64,000 nucleotides of DNA from Mycolicibacterium litorale. GTDB lineage: Bacteria > Actinomycetota > Actinomycetes > Mycobacteriales > Mycobacteriaceae. The position numbers and the translations under genes were made by a program. The stretch lies in contig NZ_AP022586.1 of assembly GCF_010731695.1 (NCBI RefSeq), positions 930,001 to 994,000 of the forward strand, written 5' to 3'. Of the stretch, positions 1 to 9,894 are shown one piece after another. The notes under the pieces are model-generated. The model worked only from the letters and a program-made list of their open reading frames with translations. It was not told where the DNA came from and searched no databases. Position 1 is the stretch's first letter. Each line of letters starts with the position of its first letter.

Positions 1-2
1 CG

Positions 3-1886
3 CTCGACGGGGCCCGCCACATCTTGATCGAACGCGCCGCCGAGGACGCCGACCTCGTCGGCGCCGTGCGCGAGAAGTTCTGGTCCGACGGGGCCCTGCG
101 CACCTCACCCCGGTCGGAAGATGTCGCGAAGACCCCGGCGGGGCAGAAGTTCCGCGACTACTTCGAGTACTCCGAACCGCTCCAGAACATGCCCTCGCAC
201 CGGGTGCTGGCCGTCATGCGGGGCGAGAAGGAAGAGGTGCTCTCGCTGAACTTCGACGGCGGTGAGGACGAGGTCTACCTCGCGATGGTCGCGCGGACGC
301 TGGGCATCGACATGACGTCGACGGCCCCTGCCACCCCGTGGCTGGGGACCACCGTGCGACTGGCGTGGCGCGTCAAGCTGATGGTCTCCGCCGCCGTCGC
401 CGCCCGGGTGCGGCTGCGGCAGCGCGCCGAGGAGGACGCGGTCGCGGTGTTCGCCCGAAACCTCAAGGACCTGCTGCTCGCCGCGCCCGCCGGGACCCGC
501 ACCACCCTGGGGCTCGATCCAGGGTTCCGCACCGGCGTCAAGGTCGCGGTCGTCGACGGCACCGGCAAGGTCGTCGACACGTGCGCGATCTTCCCGCATC
601 AGCCGCAGAAGCAATGGGATCAGGCCAAGGCCACGCTCGCCGCGCTGGTCGCACGCCACGGCGTCGAACTGATCGCCGTCGGCAACGGAACCGCCTCGCG
701 CGAAACCGACGCGCTGGCAGCCGAATTGATCGCCGATATCGCCGCCGCGGGCGCCAAGGCGCCGGTGAAGGCGATGGTCAGCGAGGCCGGGGCGTCGGTG
801 TATTCCGCATCGGCCTACGCCGCGCACGAACTGCCGCATCTCGACGTGACGTTGCGGGGGGCGGTCTCCATCGCCCGCCGGCTGCAGGATCCGCTCGCCG
901 AACTCGTGAAGATCGAGCCGAAGTCGATCGGGGTCGGCCAGTACCAGCACGACGTGACGCCGGGAACGCTCGCGCGCAGCCTCGACGCCGTCGTCGAGGA
1001 CGCCGTCAACGCGGTCGGGGTCGACTTGAACACCGCGTCGGTGCCGCTGCTGTCGCGGGTCTCCGGGGTCACCGACACCCTCGCCGAGGCGATCGTCGCC
1101 CACCGCGAGAAGACAGGCCCGTTCCGCAACCGCACATCGCTTCTCGACGTTCCGCGCCTCGGCCCCAAGGCTTTCGAACAGTGCGCCGGCTTCCTGCGGA
1201 TCACCGGCGGCGACGATCCGCTGGACGCCTCGGGCGTGCACCCCGAGGCCTATCCGGTGGTGCGGCGCATCCTGGACCGCTCCGGGGTCACCCTGGCCGA
1301 GATCATCGGCAACGAACGGCAACTGCGCTCACTCGAACCGGCCGAGTTCGCCGACGACCGGTTTGGTATCCCGACCGTCAGCGACATCCTCGCCGAACTC
1401 GAGAAGCCGGGACGCGATCCGCGCCCGGCGTTCTCGACGGCGACGTTCGCCGCCGGGGTGGAGAAGGTGGCCGACCTCAAGGTGGGCATGGTCCTCGAAG
1501 GGGTGGTCACCAACGTGGCGGCATTCGGTGCGTTCGTCGACGTGGGCGTCCACCAGGACGGGCTCGTCCACGTCTCGGCGATGGCCGACCGCTTCGTATC
1601 CGACCCGCATGAGGTGGTGAAATCCGGGCAGGTCGTGCGGGTGAAGGTCGTCGACGTCGATGTCGACCGCCAGCGGATCGGGCTGAGCCTGCGCCTCAAG
1701 GACACCCCGCAGCGCGACAAGGCCACACCGCGCCGTGACGCCGGCCCCCAGCGCCCGCAGCAGAAGCGAACCCCGCAGCGCGAGGGCGGCCGGCGCGACA
1801 ACGGCCGTCGCGACAACGGCCGTCGCGAGAAGGCGCCGTCGGGGTCGATGGCCCAGGCGCTGCGCGACGCCGGTTTCGGCCGGTAG
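3..1886 (+). CDS. tex: Tex-family RNA-binding protein, 5' truncated by window
   Basis: Tex proteins are cytosolic nucleic-acid-binding factors linked to transcription and RNA metabolism. The frame is open from base 3 with no stop, so the TTG at 24 is internal and the N-terminal HTH part (about 150 residues of a usual ~770) lies outside the window. In order are seen an RNase H-like/YqgF-type domain (LGLDPGFRTGVKVAVVDG, about residues 160-290 of the visible part), tandem helix-hairpin-helix motifs (VSGVTDTLAEAI and VPRLGPKAFEQ, about 335-395), and an S1 domain (GMVLEGVVTNVAAFGAFVDV, about 485-560). The tail is basic, with three 15-bp repeats encoding GRRDN/GRREK. Identification is very secure; its target is not known. 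Confidence 0.95.
   Translation, partial: LDGARHILIERAAEDADLVGAVREKFWSDGALRTSPRSEDVAKTPAGQKFRDYFEYSEPLQNMPSHRVLAVMRGEKEEVLSLNFDGGEDEVYLAMVARTLGIDMTSTAPATPWLGTTVRLAWRVKLMVSAAVAARVRLRQRAEEDAVAVFARNLKDLLLAAPAGTRTTLGLDPGFRTGVKVAVVDGTGKVVDTCAIFPHQPQKQWDQAKATLAALVARHGVELIAVGNGTASRETDALAAELIADIAAAGAKAPVKAMVSEAGASVYSASAYAAHELPHLDVTLRGAVSIARRLQDPLAELVKIEPKSIGVGQYQHDVTPGTLARSLDAVVEDAVNAVGVDLNTASVPLLSRVSGVTDTLAEAIVAHREKTGPFRNRTSLLDVPRLGPKAFEQCAGFLRITGGDDPLDASGVHPEAYPVVRRILDRSGVTLAEIIGNERQLRSLEPAEFADDRFGIPTVSDILAELEKPGRDPRPAFSTATFAAGVEKVADLKVGMVLEGVVTNVAAFGAFVDVGVHQDGLVHVSAMADRFVSDPHEVVKSGQVVRVKVVDVDVDRQRIGLSLRLKDTPQRDKATPRRDAGPQRPQQKRTPQREGGRRDNGRRDNGRREKAPSGSMAQALRDAGFGR
1788..1832 (+). repeat. Three tandem 15-bp repeats in tex tail
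   Basis: Three consecutive 15-bp units (1788-1802, 1803-1817, 1818-1832) that differ at a few bases encode GRRDN, GRRDN and GRREK. They give Tex a basic RGG-like tail that probably adds to RNA binding. Confidence 0.8.
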
Positions 1887-1898
1887 CGCCGCCGCGGG

Positions 1899-4778
1899 CT
1901 AGCGCCGAGCGAGCGCCCTCGTCGACGCCGGTCTGCGGCGCACCCGCTGCGGCCACCAGAACCACGGGCCCAGCAGCGCCGCGATCGAGGGCGTCATGAA
2001 CGCGCGGATCACCAGGGTGTCGAACAGCAGGCCAAGGCCGATCGTCGTACCGATCTGGGCGGCGACGGTCAGTTCGCTGACGACCATCGACATCATCGTG
2101 AACGCGAACACCAGACCGGCGGCGGTCACCACCGAACCGGTGCCGCCCATCGCGCGGATGATCCCGGTGTTGATGCCCGCGGGGAGTTCCTCTTTGAGGC
2201 GCGCCACCAGGAGCAGGTTGTAATCGGCGCCGACGGCCAGCAGGATGATGACGGCCATCGCCATCACCATGAAGTGCAGCTCGATACCGAACAGGTGCTG
2301 CCACACCAACACCGACAACCCGAACGACGCACCGAGCGACAGGACCACGGTGCCCACGATCACCGCCGCGGCCACCAGAGCCCGGGTCAGGATCAGCATG
2401 ATGATGAAAATCAGTGACAGCGCGGCAATCCCGGCGATCAGCAGATCCCAGTCGTTGCCTTCCTGCATGTCCTTGAACGCCGCCGCGGTACCGCCGATGT
2501 AGATTCGCGAACCCTCCAGCGGCGTGCCCTTGATGGCCTCCTTGGTGGCGGTCTTGATGGCGTCGATGCGGTCGATGCCCTCCACCGTCAGGGGGTCACC
2601 CTCGTGGGAGATGATGAACCGGACCGCTTTGCCGTTCGGCGAGATGAAGCTCTCCATCCCGCGTTTGAAGTCCGCGTTCTCGAAGATCTCCGGCGGCAGG
2701 TAGAACGTGTCGTCGTTCATCGCGTCGTTGAAGGCGTCGGCCATCGCCGTCGAGTCCACATCCATCGCAGCCTGCTGCTCCAACAGGCCCGACTGAGTGG
2801 AGTGCATCGACAGGATCGTCGAGCGCGCGTTCTCCAGGGTCTGAATCGTCTGCGGCATCAGCTCGAGCAGCTGCGGCATCAACGCGTCGAGCCGCTCCAT
2901 GTCCGGGATGATGGCCTGGAAGTCCGCGGTCATGGTGTCGACACCGTCGAGGGCGTCGAATATCGACCGCATCGACCAACACACCGGGATGTTGAAGCAG
3001 TGCGGCTCCCAGTAGAAGTAGTTGCGGATAGGCCGGAAGAAGTCGTCGAAGTTGGAGATGCTGTCCCGCAACTCGGCGATCTTGACGGACAGTTCTTTGG
3101 ACTTGTCGACCAGGTTGTGCGTGGTCGCGCTCATCTCCTGCATCAACCCGATCATCTCGGTCATCGTGTCGATGGACTTCTGTGTCTCGCCGGCTTGCGC
3201 CAGCATGGTCTCCGTCATCTCCTGCAGATACGGCCGGGTCATCGTCTGCATCACCCCGCCGAGGCTCATCTGCGCCGGGATCGTGGTGTTCTCCAGCGGC
3301 TTGCCCTGGGGCCGGGTGATCGCCTGGACGCTGCCGACGCCCTCCACGCGAAAGACCGCCTTCGCGATCTTGTCGATGACCAGGAAGTCGGCCGGGTTGC
3401 GCAGATCGCGGTCGGTCTCCACGAGCAGCAGTTCCGGGTTCATCCGGGCGACGGAGAAGTGCCGCTCGGCGGCCGCGAAACCCTCCATCGCGGGCAGGTC
3501 GTCGGGCAGATAGTTGCGGTCGTTGTAGTTGGTCTTGTAGCCGGGCAGGGTGAGCAGTCCGATCAGCGACGCCGCGATCGTCAGCAGCAGGATGGGCCCT
3601 GGCCAGCGGACCACCGCGGTGCCGAGGCGGCGCCAGCCGCGAATCCGCATCGCGCGCTTGGGTTCCAGTAGGCCGAACCGGGTCGCCACGGTGATCATCG
3701 CCGGCCCCAGCGTGAGTGCGACCAGCACGGCGACCGTCATGCCTACGGCCAACGGGATGCCCAGCGACTGGAAGTAGGGCAGCCGGGTGAAGCTCAGGCA
3801 GAACGTCGCGCCGGCGATCGTCATACCGGAGCCGAGGACCACGTGCGCGGTGCCACCGAACATCGTGTAGTACGCCGACTCCCGGTCTTCGCCGGCGCTG
3901 CGCGCTTCCTGATAGCGGCCGATCAGGAAGATCGCGTAGTCGGTGGCCGCCGCAATCGCCAGCGCGACCAGCAGTGTGGTCGCGAACGTCGACAAGCCGA
4001 TCAGGTCGTGGTAGCCGAGGAATGCGACCACGCCGCGCGCCGAGGTCAACCCGAGCAGCACCATGCCCAGGACCAGCAGCACCGTGGCGATCGACCGGTA
4101 GACGATCAGCAGCACCACGATGATGACGGCGAACGTCACCATCTCGATGACCCGCACACTGCGGTCGCCGGCGATCTGCTGGTCGGCGGCCAGCGCGGAG
4201 CCGCCGGTGACGTACACCTTGACCCCGGGCGGGGGAGACAGGCCGGTCACGACGTCCTGTACGGCCTTCACCGATTCGTTGGCCAGCGCCTCTCCCTGGT
4301 TGCCGGCGAGGTAGAGCTGGACGTAGGCGGACTTGCCGTCGGTGCTCAGGGCACCCGCTTCGGTCAGCGGGTCGCCCCAGAAGTCCTGGATGTGTTCGAC
4401 GTGCCTGGTGTCGGCCTCGAGCCGGTCGACCATGTCGTTGTAGAAGCGGTGGGCCTCGTCGCCCAGCCGTTCCTCGCCCTCCAGCACGATCATGACCGAG
4501 CTGTCGGATTCGAACTCCTCGAAGACCTCGCCGGCGCGGGTCATCGCGATCACCGACGGAGCTTCTTCGGGCGCCATCGACACCGACCGCATCTGGCTGA
4601 CGACCTCGAGCTGCGGAACGGTGAGCGACAGCACCGCCACCAGCAGAATCCAGCCGAGGATGATCGGGACCGCGAACCGCCGGATCCATTTCGCCGGGCC
4701 CGTGCGCGGCGCGGCCTTCGGCGTGGGGTCTGACGGGGGACCGAGGCGGCGCCCAGCCTCAACGTGCGAGTTGGGCAA
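1899..4778 (-). CDS. MmpL-family RND transporter
   Basis: An inner-membrane, proton-driven exporter of the mycobacterial MmpL family, which usually moves lipids or siderophores. About 959 residues with twelve membrane segments and two large periplasmic loops; the conserved Asp-Tyr pairs of the proton relay are visible in TM4 ([17 protein letters not shown]) and TM10 ([16 protein letters not shown]). I chose TTG at 4778 because GGAGG lies 11 bases upstream; an open frame continues to 4898 without a ribosome site. It is divergent from a Ser/Thr kinase gene, and no mmpS partner is adjacent. The first periplasmic loop is long and carries coiled-coil-like stretches. The substrate cannot be told from sequence. 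Confidence 0.9.
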   Translation of the reverse strand: MPNSHVEAGRRLGPPSDPTPKAAPRTGPAKWIRRFAVPIILGWILLVAVLSLTVPQLEVVSQMRSVSMAPEEAPSVIAMTRAGEVFEEFESDSSVMIVLEGEERLGDEAHRFYNDMVDRLEADTRHVEHIQDFWGDPLTEAGALSTDGKSAYVQLYLAGNQGEALANESVKAVQDVVTGLSPPPGVKVYVTGGSALAADQQIAGDRSVRVIEMVTFAVIIVVLLIVYRSIATVLLVLGMVLLGLTSARGVVAFLGYHDLIGLSTFATTLLVALAIAAATDYAIFLIGRYQEARSAGEDRESAYYTMFGGTAHVVLGSGMTIAGATFCLSFTRLPYFQSLGIPLAVGMTVAVLVALTLGPAMITVATRFGLLEPKRAMRIRGWRRLGTAVVRWPGPILLLTIAASLIGLLTLPGYKTNYNDRNYLPDDLPAMEGFAAAERHFSVARMNPELLLVETDRDLRNPADFLVIDKIAKAVFRVEGVGSVQAITRPQGKPLENTTIPAQMSLGGVMQTMTRPYLQEMTETMLAQAGETQKSIDTMTEMIGLMQEMSATTHNLVDKSKELSVKIAELRDSISNFDDFFRPIRNYFYWEPHCFNIPVCWSMRSIFDALDGVDTMTADFQAIIPDMERLDALMPQLLELMPQTIQTLENARSTILSMHSTQSGLLEQQAAMDVDSTAMADAFNDAMNDDTFYLPPEIFENADFKRGMESFISPNGKAVRFIISHEGDPLTVEGIDRIDAIKTATKEAIKGTPLEGSRIYIGGTAAAFKDMQEGNDWDLLIAGIAALSLIFIIMLILTRALVAAAVIVGTVVLSLGASFGLSVLVWQHLFGIELHFMVMAMAVIILLAVGADYNLLLVARLKEELPAGINTGIIRAMGGTGSVVTAAGLVFAFTMMSMVVSELTVAAQIGTTIGLGLLFDTLVIRAFMTPSIAALLGPWFWWPQRVRRRPASTRALARR

Positions 4779-4876
4779 CTTCTGGCAATCCTCCGTGCGA
4801 CGTGGTGTCGCCCATGTTGATAGCAGATCGCGAACGATTTCAGTGGCCTCCCTCCGCGGCGGGCGGGGCGGCCACT

Positions 4877-4890
4877 GTGGGATGTCCCAC
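4877..4890. promoter_or_regulatory. 14-bp palindrome between mmpL and kinase genes
   Basis: GTGGGA-TG-TCCCAC is a perfect inverted repeat centred in the 209-bp region between the two divergent starts. It could be an operator for one or both genes, but no regulator is known for it; this is inference. Confidence 0.4.
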
Positions 4891-4987
4891 GAATCCACCG
4901 CGGGGTATCCGGGAACACTGGTGTCACCGGTCCGCCCCTCGCCCCGGCGCCCGGTACGGTCGGGACGGACTGAAAGGATCTCTTCTG

Positions 4988-6565
4988 ATGGCCACCCCGC
5001 ACGGCGGCTCGCGTCTCGGTACCCGGTTCGGCCCGTACGAACTCCGGTCCCTGATCGGAGTCGGCGGGATGGGCGAGGTGTACCGCGCCTACGACACGGT
5101 CAAGGGCCGCATGGTCGCGCTGAAACTGCTGCGCGCGGAGATGGCCGCCGATCCGGGCTTCCAGGAACGCTTCCGCCGCGAGTCACGCGTCGCGGCGCGT
5201 CTGCAGGAACCGCACGTCATCCCCGTGCACGACTTCGGCGACATCGGCGGTGTCCTCTACATCGACATGCGCCTGGTCGAAGGCGCCAGCCTCAAGGACG
5301 AACTGCGCGCCAACGGGCCGCTCGACGCCAAACGCGCGGCCTCGATCGTCGCCCAGGTCGCGGCCGCGCTGGACGCCGCGCACGCCGACGGGCTGGTGCA
5401 CCGCGACATCAAACCGGAGAACGTCCTACTCAACCCGGACGACTTCGCCTACCTCGTCGACTTCGGCATCGCCCACACCGGAGGTGACCCCGGGGTCACG
5501 TCCACCGGGATGATCGTCGGGTCGTCGGCGTACATGGCGCCCGAACGCTTCAGCGGCGGACCCGTCGGCCCGCCGGCCGACGTCTACTCGCTGACCTGTC
5601 TGCTCTACGAATGCCTCACGGCCAGAGCGCCCTTCGAAACCGGCGACCTGGGGCAGCTGATGAGCGCCCACATGTTCGCCCCGCCGCCGCGGCCGAGCAT
5701 CATGCGCCGCGGGGTCAGCCGTGCGTTCGACGACGTCATCGCCCGTGGGATGGCCAAACAACCGGGGGACAGGTTCGCCTCGGCCGGTGAGCTGGCGAAG
5801 GCGGCGACCGCGGCGGCGATGCTGCCCGCCGCGGCCGCAGGCGCCGTCATCGCCCCGGCATCGCCACCGCCGAGCACACGCCAGTTCTCGTCGGTGTTCG
5901 CCAACCCCGCCGCCACCGGCTACACCCCGTATCCGCCTCCGGCGCCGCCGCGACCGGCGGCCGAGGCGCCGGCCAAGAAGAACACCGCGCAGGTGGCGTT
6001 GATCGCGGCGATCATCGTGATGTTCGGGGTGGCCGCCGTGCTGGCCGCGATCCTCGCCTTCACTGGGCAGGACAGCGCGCCGACCGCCCGCACCACGCTC
6101 ACCCCGACGACCGCGCCCTACGACGAGAGCGTGCCGACCACCACGCGGACCACCACGCCGACGACCACCACGACCACGCCGTCCACCACGACCACGACGA
6201 GCACCACCCCGTCGACGTCCACCACCGGGCGCGCCCCCGAGGGCGTGACCGGTGCGGACGCGCAGGGATTCGTCGGCCACTACGCCCGCTGCGATTCCGG
6301 CGGCTCGCCGGCGGCGATGGTGCGCACCGCGCAGTCATTGGCGATCGTGTGCCGTGACGATGACGACAACTACTACTACCGTGGTGAGCGTCTCAGCGAC
6401 GGCGCGACGATCCAGTTGGACGGTGCGAGCCCAGCGGGCGGCGGATACGACGCCGTCGATCCGTCCAGTGGTGCCCGGTACGAAGTTCGGCCCGACCGGC
6501 TCACCATCGTGAGCAACGGCCGGGCCGATACGTCAGAACGCGTTCTGGAGTACTACGCGGACTGA
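4988..6565 (+). CDS. Membrane Ser/Thr protein kinase, PknE-like
   Basis: A eukaryotic-like receptor kinase of 525 residues. The kinase domain (about 8-270) has the glycine loop [13 protein letters not shown], catalytic Lys in [17 protein letters not shown], the DFG motif (VDFGIA), a [11 protein letters not shown] activation segment end and DVYSL. A Pro/Ala-rich juxtamembrane linker, one membrane helix (about 334-356), a Thr/Pro-rich extracytoplasmic stalk and a roughly 110-residue sensor domain follow. The kinase half resembles M. tuberculosis PknE, but the outer domain is not the DsbA-like fold of PknE. ATG at 4988 is preceded by AAAGGA at good spacing. Its divergent neighbour MmpL is a plausible substrate, since mycobacterial kinases phosphorylate MmpL proteins, but that is inference. 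Confidence 0.93.
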   Translation: MATPHGGSRLGTRFGPYELRSLIGVGGMGEVYRAYDTVKGRMVALKLLRAEMAADPGFQERFRRESRVAARLQEPHVIPVHDFGDIGGVLYIDMRLVEGASLKDELRANGPLDAKRAASIVAQVAAALDAAHADGLVHRDIKPENVLLNPDDFAYLVDFGIAHTGGDPGVTSTGMIVGSSAYMAPERFSGGPVGPPADVYSLTCLLYECLTARAPFETGDLGQLMSAHMFAPPPRPSIMRRGVSRAFDDVIARGMAKQPGDRFASAGELAKAATAAAMLPAAAAGAVIAPASPPPSTRQFSSVFANPAATGYTPYPPPAPPRPAAEAPAKKNTAQVALIAAIIVMFGVAAVLAAILAFTGQDSAPTARTTLTPTTAPYDESVPTTTRTTTPTTTTTTPSTTTTTSTTPSTSTTGRAPEGVTGADAQGFVGHYARCDSGGSPAAMVRTAQSLAIVCRDDDDNYYYRGERLSDGATIQLDGASPAGGGYDAVDPSSGARYEVRPDRLTIVSNGRADTSERVLEYYAD

Positions 6566-6582
6566 GAGCCGACTAGTGCGGA

Positions 6583-7260
6583 CTAGTTCTTCGCCGCGCG
6601 CTCCTGCTGACGCTTCTCCTTCTCGGTCTCCGCGAGATCCTCGACACGGTCGGCCTGCGCCCGCTTGGCGGCCGCGGCGCCGGCCTTGTCGGCGGCATCG
6701 TCAAGCTTCTCCTGAGCCATCTTCTCGACGCTCTTCTCGGTCGCCTTGATGACGGCCTCTTCCTGGCGGCGGGCGTTCTCGGCGGACTTCACGCGCTGCG
6801 CGGCCACCTGATCGGCCTGCTCCTTGGCGTCAGCGGCCCGCTTCTGCGCGTTCTGCACGGCGTTCTGCTTGCGCTCGGACGCCGTTTGGCGCGCCTCCTT
6901 GATCTCGCGCTGCCGGTCCTGCTCGGCCTGCTCCTGCTCACGCTTGGCCTGCTCGCGGGTCTGCTTCAGTTCCGCGTCGGCCTGCTCGGCCACCTGGGTG
7001 GCGGTCTCGTCGAGCTGAGCCGCCCGGCGCAGGGCCTCACTGCGTTCGATCAGCGCCGCACCGCGCTGCTCCACGTCGGGAGCGCTGAGCGCGTTGCCGA
7101 CCGCGAGGTCGAGCATGCCGAGCGAGCGCTCGTACAGCAGCCGGGCCGGCGCCTCGGAATCGAGGCGCGCGACCACGCGCTCCTCGATCACCTGCAGCGG
7201 GAAGCGGGCGATCTGGTACTGGAATCGCAGTACCGCGAACGGGAAAGTGGTGATCTTCAT
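6583..7260 (-). CDS. Coiled-coil protein of unknown function
   Basis: A 225-residue protein with a folded-looking N-terminus (about 1-80, starting MKITTFPFAVLRFQYQIARF) followed by a long, highly charged Ala/Glu/Lys/Arg coiled coil. Homologues in mycobacteria are often labelled IF2-like only because of composition similar to the IF2 linker; I see no GTPase motifs, so that label should not be trusted. ATG at 7260 has AGGAG 6 bases upstream. It lies 18 bases after the CsbD-like gene on the same strand, so the two are probably co-transcribed. No transmembrane segment or signal peptide is evident. Function unknown. Confidence 0.8.
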   Translation of the reverse strand: MKITTFPFAVLRFQYQIARFPLQVIEERVVARLDSEAPARLLYERSLGMLDLAVGNALSAPDVEQRGAALIERSEALRRAAQLDETATQVAEQADAELKQTREQAKREQEQAEQDRQREIKEARQTASERKQNAVQNAQKRAADAKEQADQVAAQRVKSAENARRQEEAVIKATEKSVEKMAQEKLDDAADKAGAAAAKRAQADRVEDLAETEKEKRQQERAAKN

Positions 7261-7278
7261 CGATTACTCCTGGGTCGT

Positions 7279-7845
7279 CTATCGCTGTTCGGGGACGTCG
7301 GCGTCGGCGGCGAGCTGGTCGGCCTCGGCCCGGATGCGCTCGGCCTCGGCCTTCGCGCTCGCGGCCGCCTCGGCGGCTTCCGCACGCTCATCGGCGGCCT
7401 CGGCGACCTCGGCGGCTGCCGAGACCTTCTCGGCGCGAGCTTCGGCCTCGGCCTGCTCGACCTTGCGCTGGGCCTCGGTCTCGGCCTGCGACGCGTCACG
7501 CGCCGCACGCTGTGCCGCGGCCTGTTCGGCGTGCCGCTTCTGTGCGGCCTGGTCGGCGCGGGCCTCGCGCTCGGCGGCAGCGGTCTCGGCGTTCACGGCG
7601 ATGCGCTCCTGCGCACCTTCCCGCCGGGCCTCGGCCACCTCCTGGCGAGCCTGTTCGGCCTCGGCCTCGGCGACCGCCTCGACCGCGTTGGCGTCCTTGC
7701 GCTCCTTGGCCTGCGTCTGTTCCAGCTGTCCCTCGGCGGTCAGCGAGTCGTTACCGGTCACGGCGCCGACGACCTCTTTCGCCTTGCCCTTGACCGAGTC
7801 GATGAGGCCCTTGCGAGCCTGGTCGGACTTGTTGTTCTCAGTCAT
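7279..7845 (-). CDS. CsbD-like stress protein with coiled-coil tail
   Basis: The first ~55 residues match the CsbD family of small general-stress proteins (DSVKGKAKEVVGAVTGNDSL and AEGQLEQTQAK). The remaining ~130 residues are an Ala/Glu/Arg-rich coiled coil, much longer than classic CsbD (about 60-70 residues). ATG at 7845 has AGGGG 5 bases upstream; a TTG immediately before it is less likely. First gene of a two-gene unit with the coiled-coil gene ending at 6583; both share the same unusual composition and could form a complex. CsbD proteins are usually controlled by general-stress sigma factors, so SigF/SigB control is a reasonable guess, but no clear promoter was identified. Confidence 0.78.
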   Translation of the reverse strand: MTENNKSDQARKGLIDSVKGKAKEVVGAVTGNDSLTAEGQLEQTQAKERKDANAVEAVAEAEAEQARQEVAEARREGAQERIAVNAETAAAEREARADQAAQKRHAEQAAAQRAARDASQAETEAQRKVEQAEAEARAEKVSAAAEVAEAADERAEAAEAAASAKAEAERIRAEADQLAADADVPEQR

Positions 7846-8070
7846 CAATTCCCCTCAGTAGGTATCGCGAGGAGCATTCCCGGCCTGCTGGCGATCAACA
7901 CGTCGATGTGTCCTGGGCCACTCTCTGGGTTTTCGCCGAGCCACGCCCGCCCTGGTTAACGGGCCGCAACGCCCCGTAAAACAGCGGGGTTAGGAAATTG
8001 CAAAGCGGGGTAAGATCAGCGTCGAAGCTGTGAACAGCCTAAACAGCTTGGCGTGCGGAGGACAGCGAAC

Positions 8071-8364
8071 ATGTATACCAATGAATTTCCTGAGGAAACC
8101 CTTCGAAACAACTTTGAACATTGGTTGTGTGAAGCGATCCGCACCGGTGTCCGCAACGGGCACCTGCAACCCCTCACGCCGCTGACCACCCAGACCTGGC
8201 AGTTGATCGACGAGGTCGCCGACGCCGCCGCTGCGGTCGGTGGACAGTCCGCGCACGTCGCCCGCCTCCAGGACGTGGTCCTCGCGGCCCGTGACCAGTT
8301 CGCCCGTCAACTCGACGGAAGCCACCGCGCACCCGAGATGCTGCTCGGCCAGGTCGCCAGCTAG
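8071..8364 (+). CDS. Small conserved-looking protein, function unknown
   Basis: A 97-residue soluble protein that I do not recognise. ATG at 8071 has GGAGG 9 bases upstream, which supports this start over an upstream in-frame codon at 8053. The middle is helical (LIDEVADAAAAVGGQSAHVARLQDVV), without cysteines, signal peptide or membrane segment. A strong 15-bp hairpin follows the stop, as expected at the end of a single-gene transcript. The upstream region to 7845 (225 bases) is shared with the divergent CsbD-like gene and is less GC-rich near 7975-8050, fitting a promoter region. Confidence 0.65.
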   Translation: MYTNEFPEETLRNNFEHWLCEAIRTGVRNGHLQPLTPLTTQTWQLIDEVADAAAAVGGQSAHVARLQDVVLAARDQFARQLDGSHRAPEMLLGQVAS

Positions 8365-8380
8365 CCCGGAACTTCGCAAA

Positions 8381-8417
8381 CGACAGTGCAGACGGTGATC
8401 CGCCGTCTGCACTGTCG
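8381..8417. terminator. 15-bp perfect hairpin, likely terminator
   Basis: Arms 8381-8395 and 8403-8417 are perfectly complementary (CGACAGTGCAGACGG and its reverse complement) around a 7-base loop. There is no T tract, as in many mycobacterial terminators. It sits 17 bases after the stop of the small gene ending at 8364. Confidence 0.7.
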
Positions 8418-8512
8418 ATGTCTGTCCGCGCCGTATCCGGCAAACAATCTCGGGACGGTCACGAAGCCGTTGCGGTTCCCTCGCTGACCGCCTGACATAC
8501 CTCAGGGGCCAC

Positions 8513-8524
8513 TACTGTCACAGT
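8513..8524 (+). promoter_or_regulatory. Likely -10 element and dyad before DUF4185 gene
   Basis: TACTGT at 8513-8518 fits the mycobacterial TANNNT -10 element. The perfect dyad ACTGT-C-ACAGT (8514-8524) overlaps it, so a repressor there would block RNA polymerase. The ribosome site GAAAGG and ATG (8563) follow. Confidence 0.4.
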
Positions 8525-8562
8525 GGTATCTCGCCGCGCGCGACGGGCCCGAAAGGTGTGAC

Positions 8563-9894
8563 ATGCCGGCCATTCGACGACTGGCAGCGCTGACCATCGC
8601 GTCGACGACCGCGGCCTCGCTGGTCCTGCCGCTGGCGACCAGTGCGCCCGCCGCCGCCGATCCCTGTTCGGTCCCCGTGGCCGCCGCACCGTCGGCGCGC
8701 AGTGCCACTCCCGGCGCCAACCCGGGCGTCGCGCTGCCGCGGTTCCCGGTCCTACACCTGCCGATCGGCCGCAAGCCGGCGCCGAAGACCACCCCCGCCG
8801 AGGCCGCGCAGGCCGACGCGGCCGTCGCCCCCGAGACCCAGGCGCGGGCGGCGGCCGCCCCCGCCGCGTCCGGAGCGACCGTCGTCGACACGATCGTCGG
8901 CCCGGCGTCGGACTCCTACCAGCGGTTCGGCATCTCCGGCGCCGACCTCGGGATCATGTGGGACAACGGCCAGTCCGGTACCCAACGCCAGGTGCTGATC
9001 GCCTTCGGTGACACCTTCGGCAACTGCACCCTGCCCGACCAGGAATGGCGCAAGAACACGCTGTTCCGCAGTTCGACCAAGAACCCTGCCGACGGGCTGA
9101 ACGTCCCGAGCCCCGTCCCCGGCGACCGGTACGGCGGCTCGCCGGCCAACGCCGACCGACCGAACTTCTCCCGGCAGGTCATCCAGAGCCTCAACCTCGC
9201 CGCCACCGAGGTCACCGTCATCCCCACGGCCGGCATCTCCGTCGGCACCCGCCAGTACGTCAACTTCATGTCGGTCAGCCAGTGGGGTGCGCCCGGCCAG
9301 TGGTCGACGAACTTCTCGGCGGTCGCGGTCTCCGACGACAACGGGGAGACCTGGACGGTGCCGCGCACCAGCATCCGCCCCAGCTGGTTCAACACGGTGC
9401 CGGGCGTGCAGTTCGTCTGGGGCGACCAGAACTTCCAGATGGGCGCCTACGTGCGCCACAGCGGCTACGTCTACGCCTACGGCACCGGTGCCGGACGCGG
9501 CGGCATGCCGTTCCTGTCCCGCGTCGCCGAGAACGCCGTCGCGGACAAATCCGCCTATGAGTACTACACCCCGTTCGGCTGGCTGAAGGGATTCCCGTTC
9601 CTGGCCATCCAGGTGGTCTGGGCGCCCGGCAGCGAGATGTCGGTCGCCTGGAACGAGCACCTCGAGAAATTCGTGATGCTCTACACCAACACCGCGAGCA
9701 ACGTGGTGATGCGCACGGCCGACAAACCCGAGGGCCCGTGGAGTTCGGCCAAGACGATCGTGACCTCCGCGGCGGTACCCGGCGGCATCTACGCCCCGTA
9801 CATCCACCCGTGGTCGACGGGCAACGACCTGTACTTCACGCTGTCACGCTGGTCGGACTACAGCACGCTGCTCATGCACACGACGCTCGGTTAG
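8563..9894 (+). CDS. Secreted DUF4185 protein
   Basis: A 443-residue exported protein. The N-terminus is a classical signal peptide (RR at residues 4-5, a hydrophobic core, cleavage after about ASAPAAA), followed by an Ala/Pro-rich linker to about residue 105. The rest is a DUF4185 domain, predicted to be a sialidase-like beta-propeller; typical elements are IAFGDTFGNC, NGETWTVPRTS and GGIYAPYIHPW. DUF4185 proteins are common in mycobacterial cell envelopes and some have been linked to arabinogalactan- or arabinofuranose-degrading activity, so glycan binding or hydrolysis is possible here but not shown by sequence. ATG at 8563 has GAAAGG upstream. Its stop overlaps the stop of the convergent Cys-repeat gene. 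Confidence 0.88.
   Translation: MPAIRRLAALTIASTTAASLVLPLATSAPAAADPCSVPVAAAPSARSATPGANPGVALPRFPVLHLPIGRKPAPKTTPAEAAQADAAVAPETQARAAAAPAASGATVVDTIVGPASDSYQRFGISGADLGIMWDNGQSGTQRQVLIAFGDTFGNCTLPDQEWRKNTLFRSSTKNPADGLNVPSPVPGDRYGGSPANADRPNFSRQVIQSLNLAATEVTVIPTAGISVGTRQYVNFMSVSQWGAPGQWSTNFSAVAVSDDNGETWTVPRTSIRPSWFNTVPGVQFVWGDQNFQMGAYVRHSGYVYAYGTGAGRGGMPFLSRVAENAVADKSAYEYYTPFGWLKGFPFLAIQVVWAPGSEMSVAWNEHLEKFVMLYTNTASNVVMRTADKPEGPWSSAKTIVTSAAVPGGIYAPYIHPWSTGNDLYFTLSRWSDYSTLLMHTTLG

Noticed and set aside
105..1322. Long minus-strand open frame opposite tex (405 codons)
   Set aside because: It is a composition shadow in GC-rich DNA: low complexity, His/Arg/Gly-rich, without a ribosome site, fully antisense to the well-supported tex gene.
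6583..7260. Identification as translation initiation factor IF2
   Set aside because: Only the Lys/Glu/Ala composition is similar; there is no GTP-binding motif and the length is far too short.
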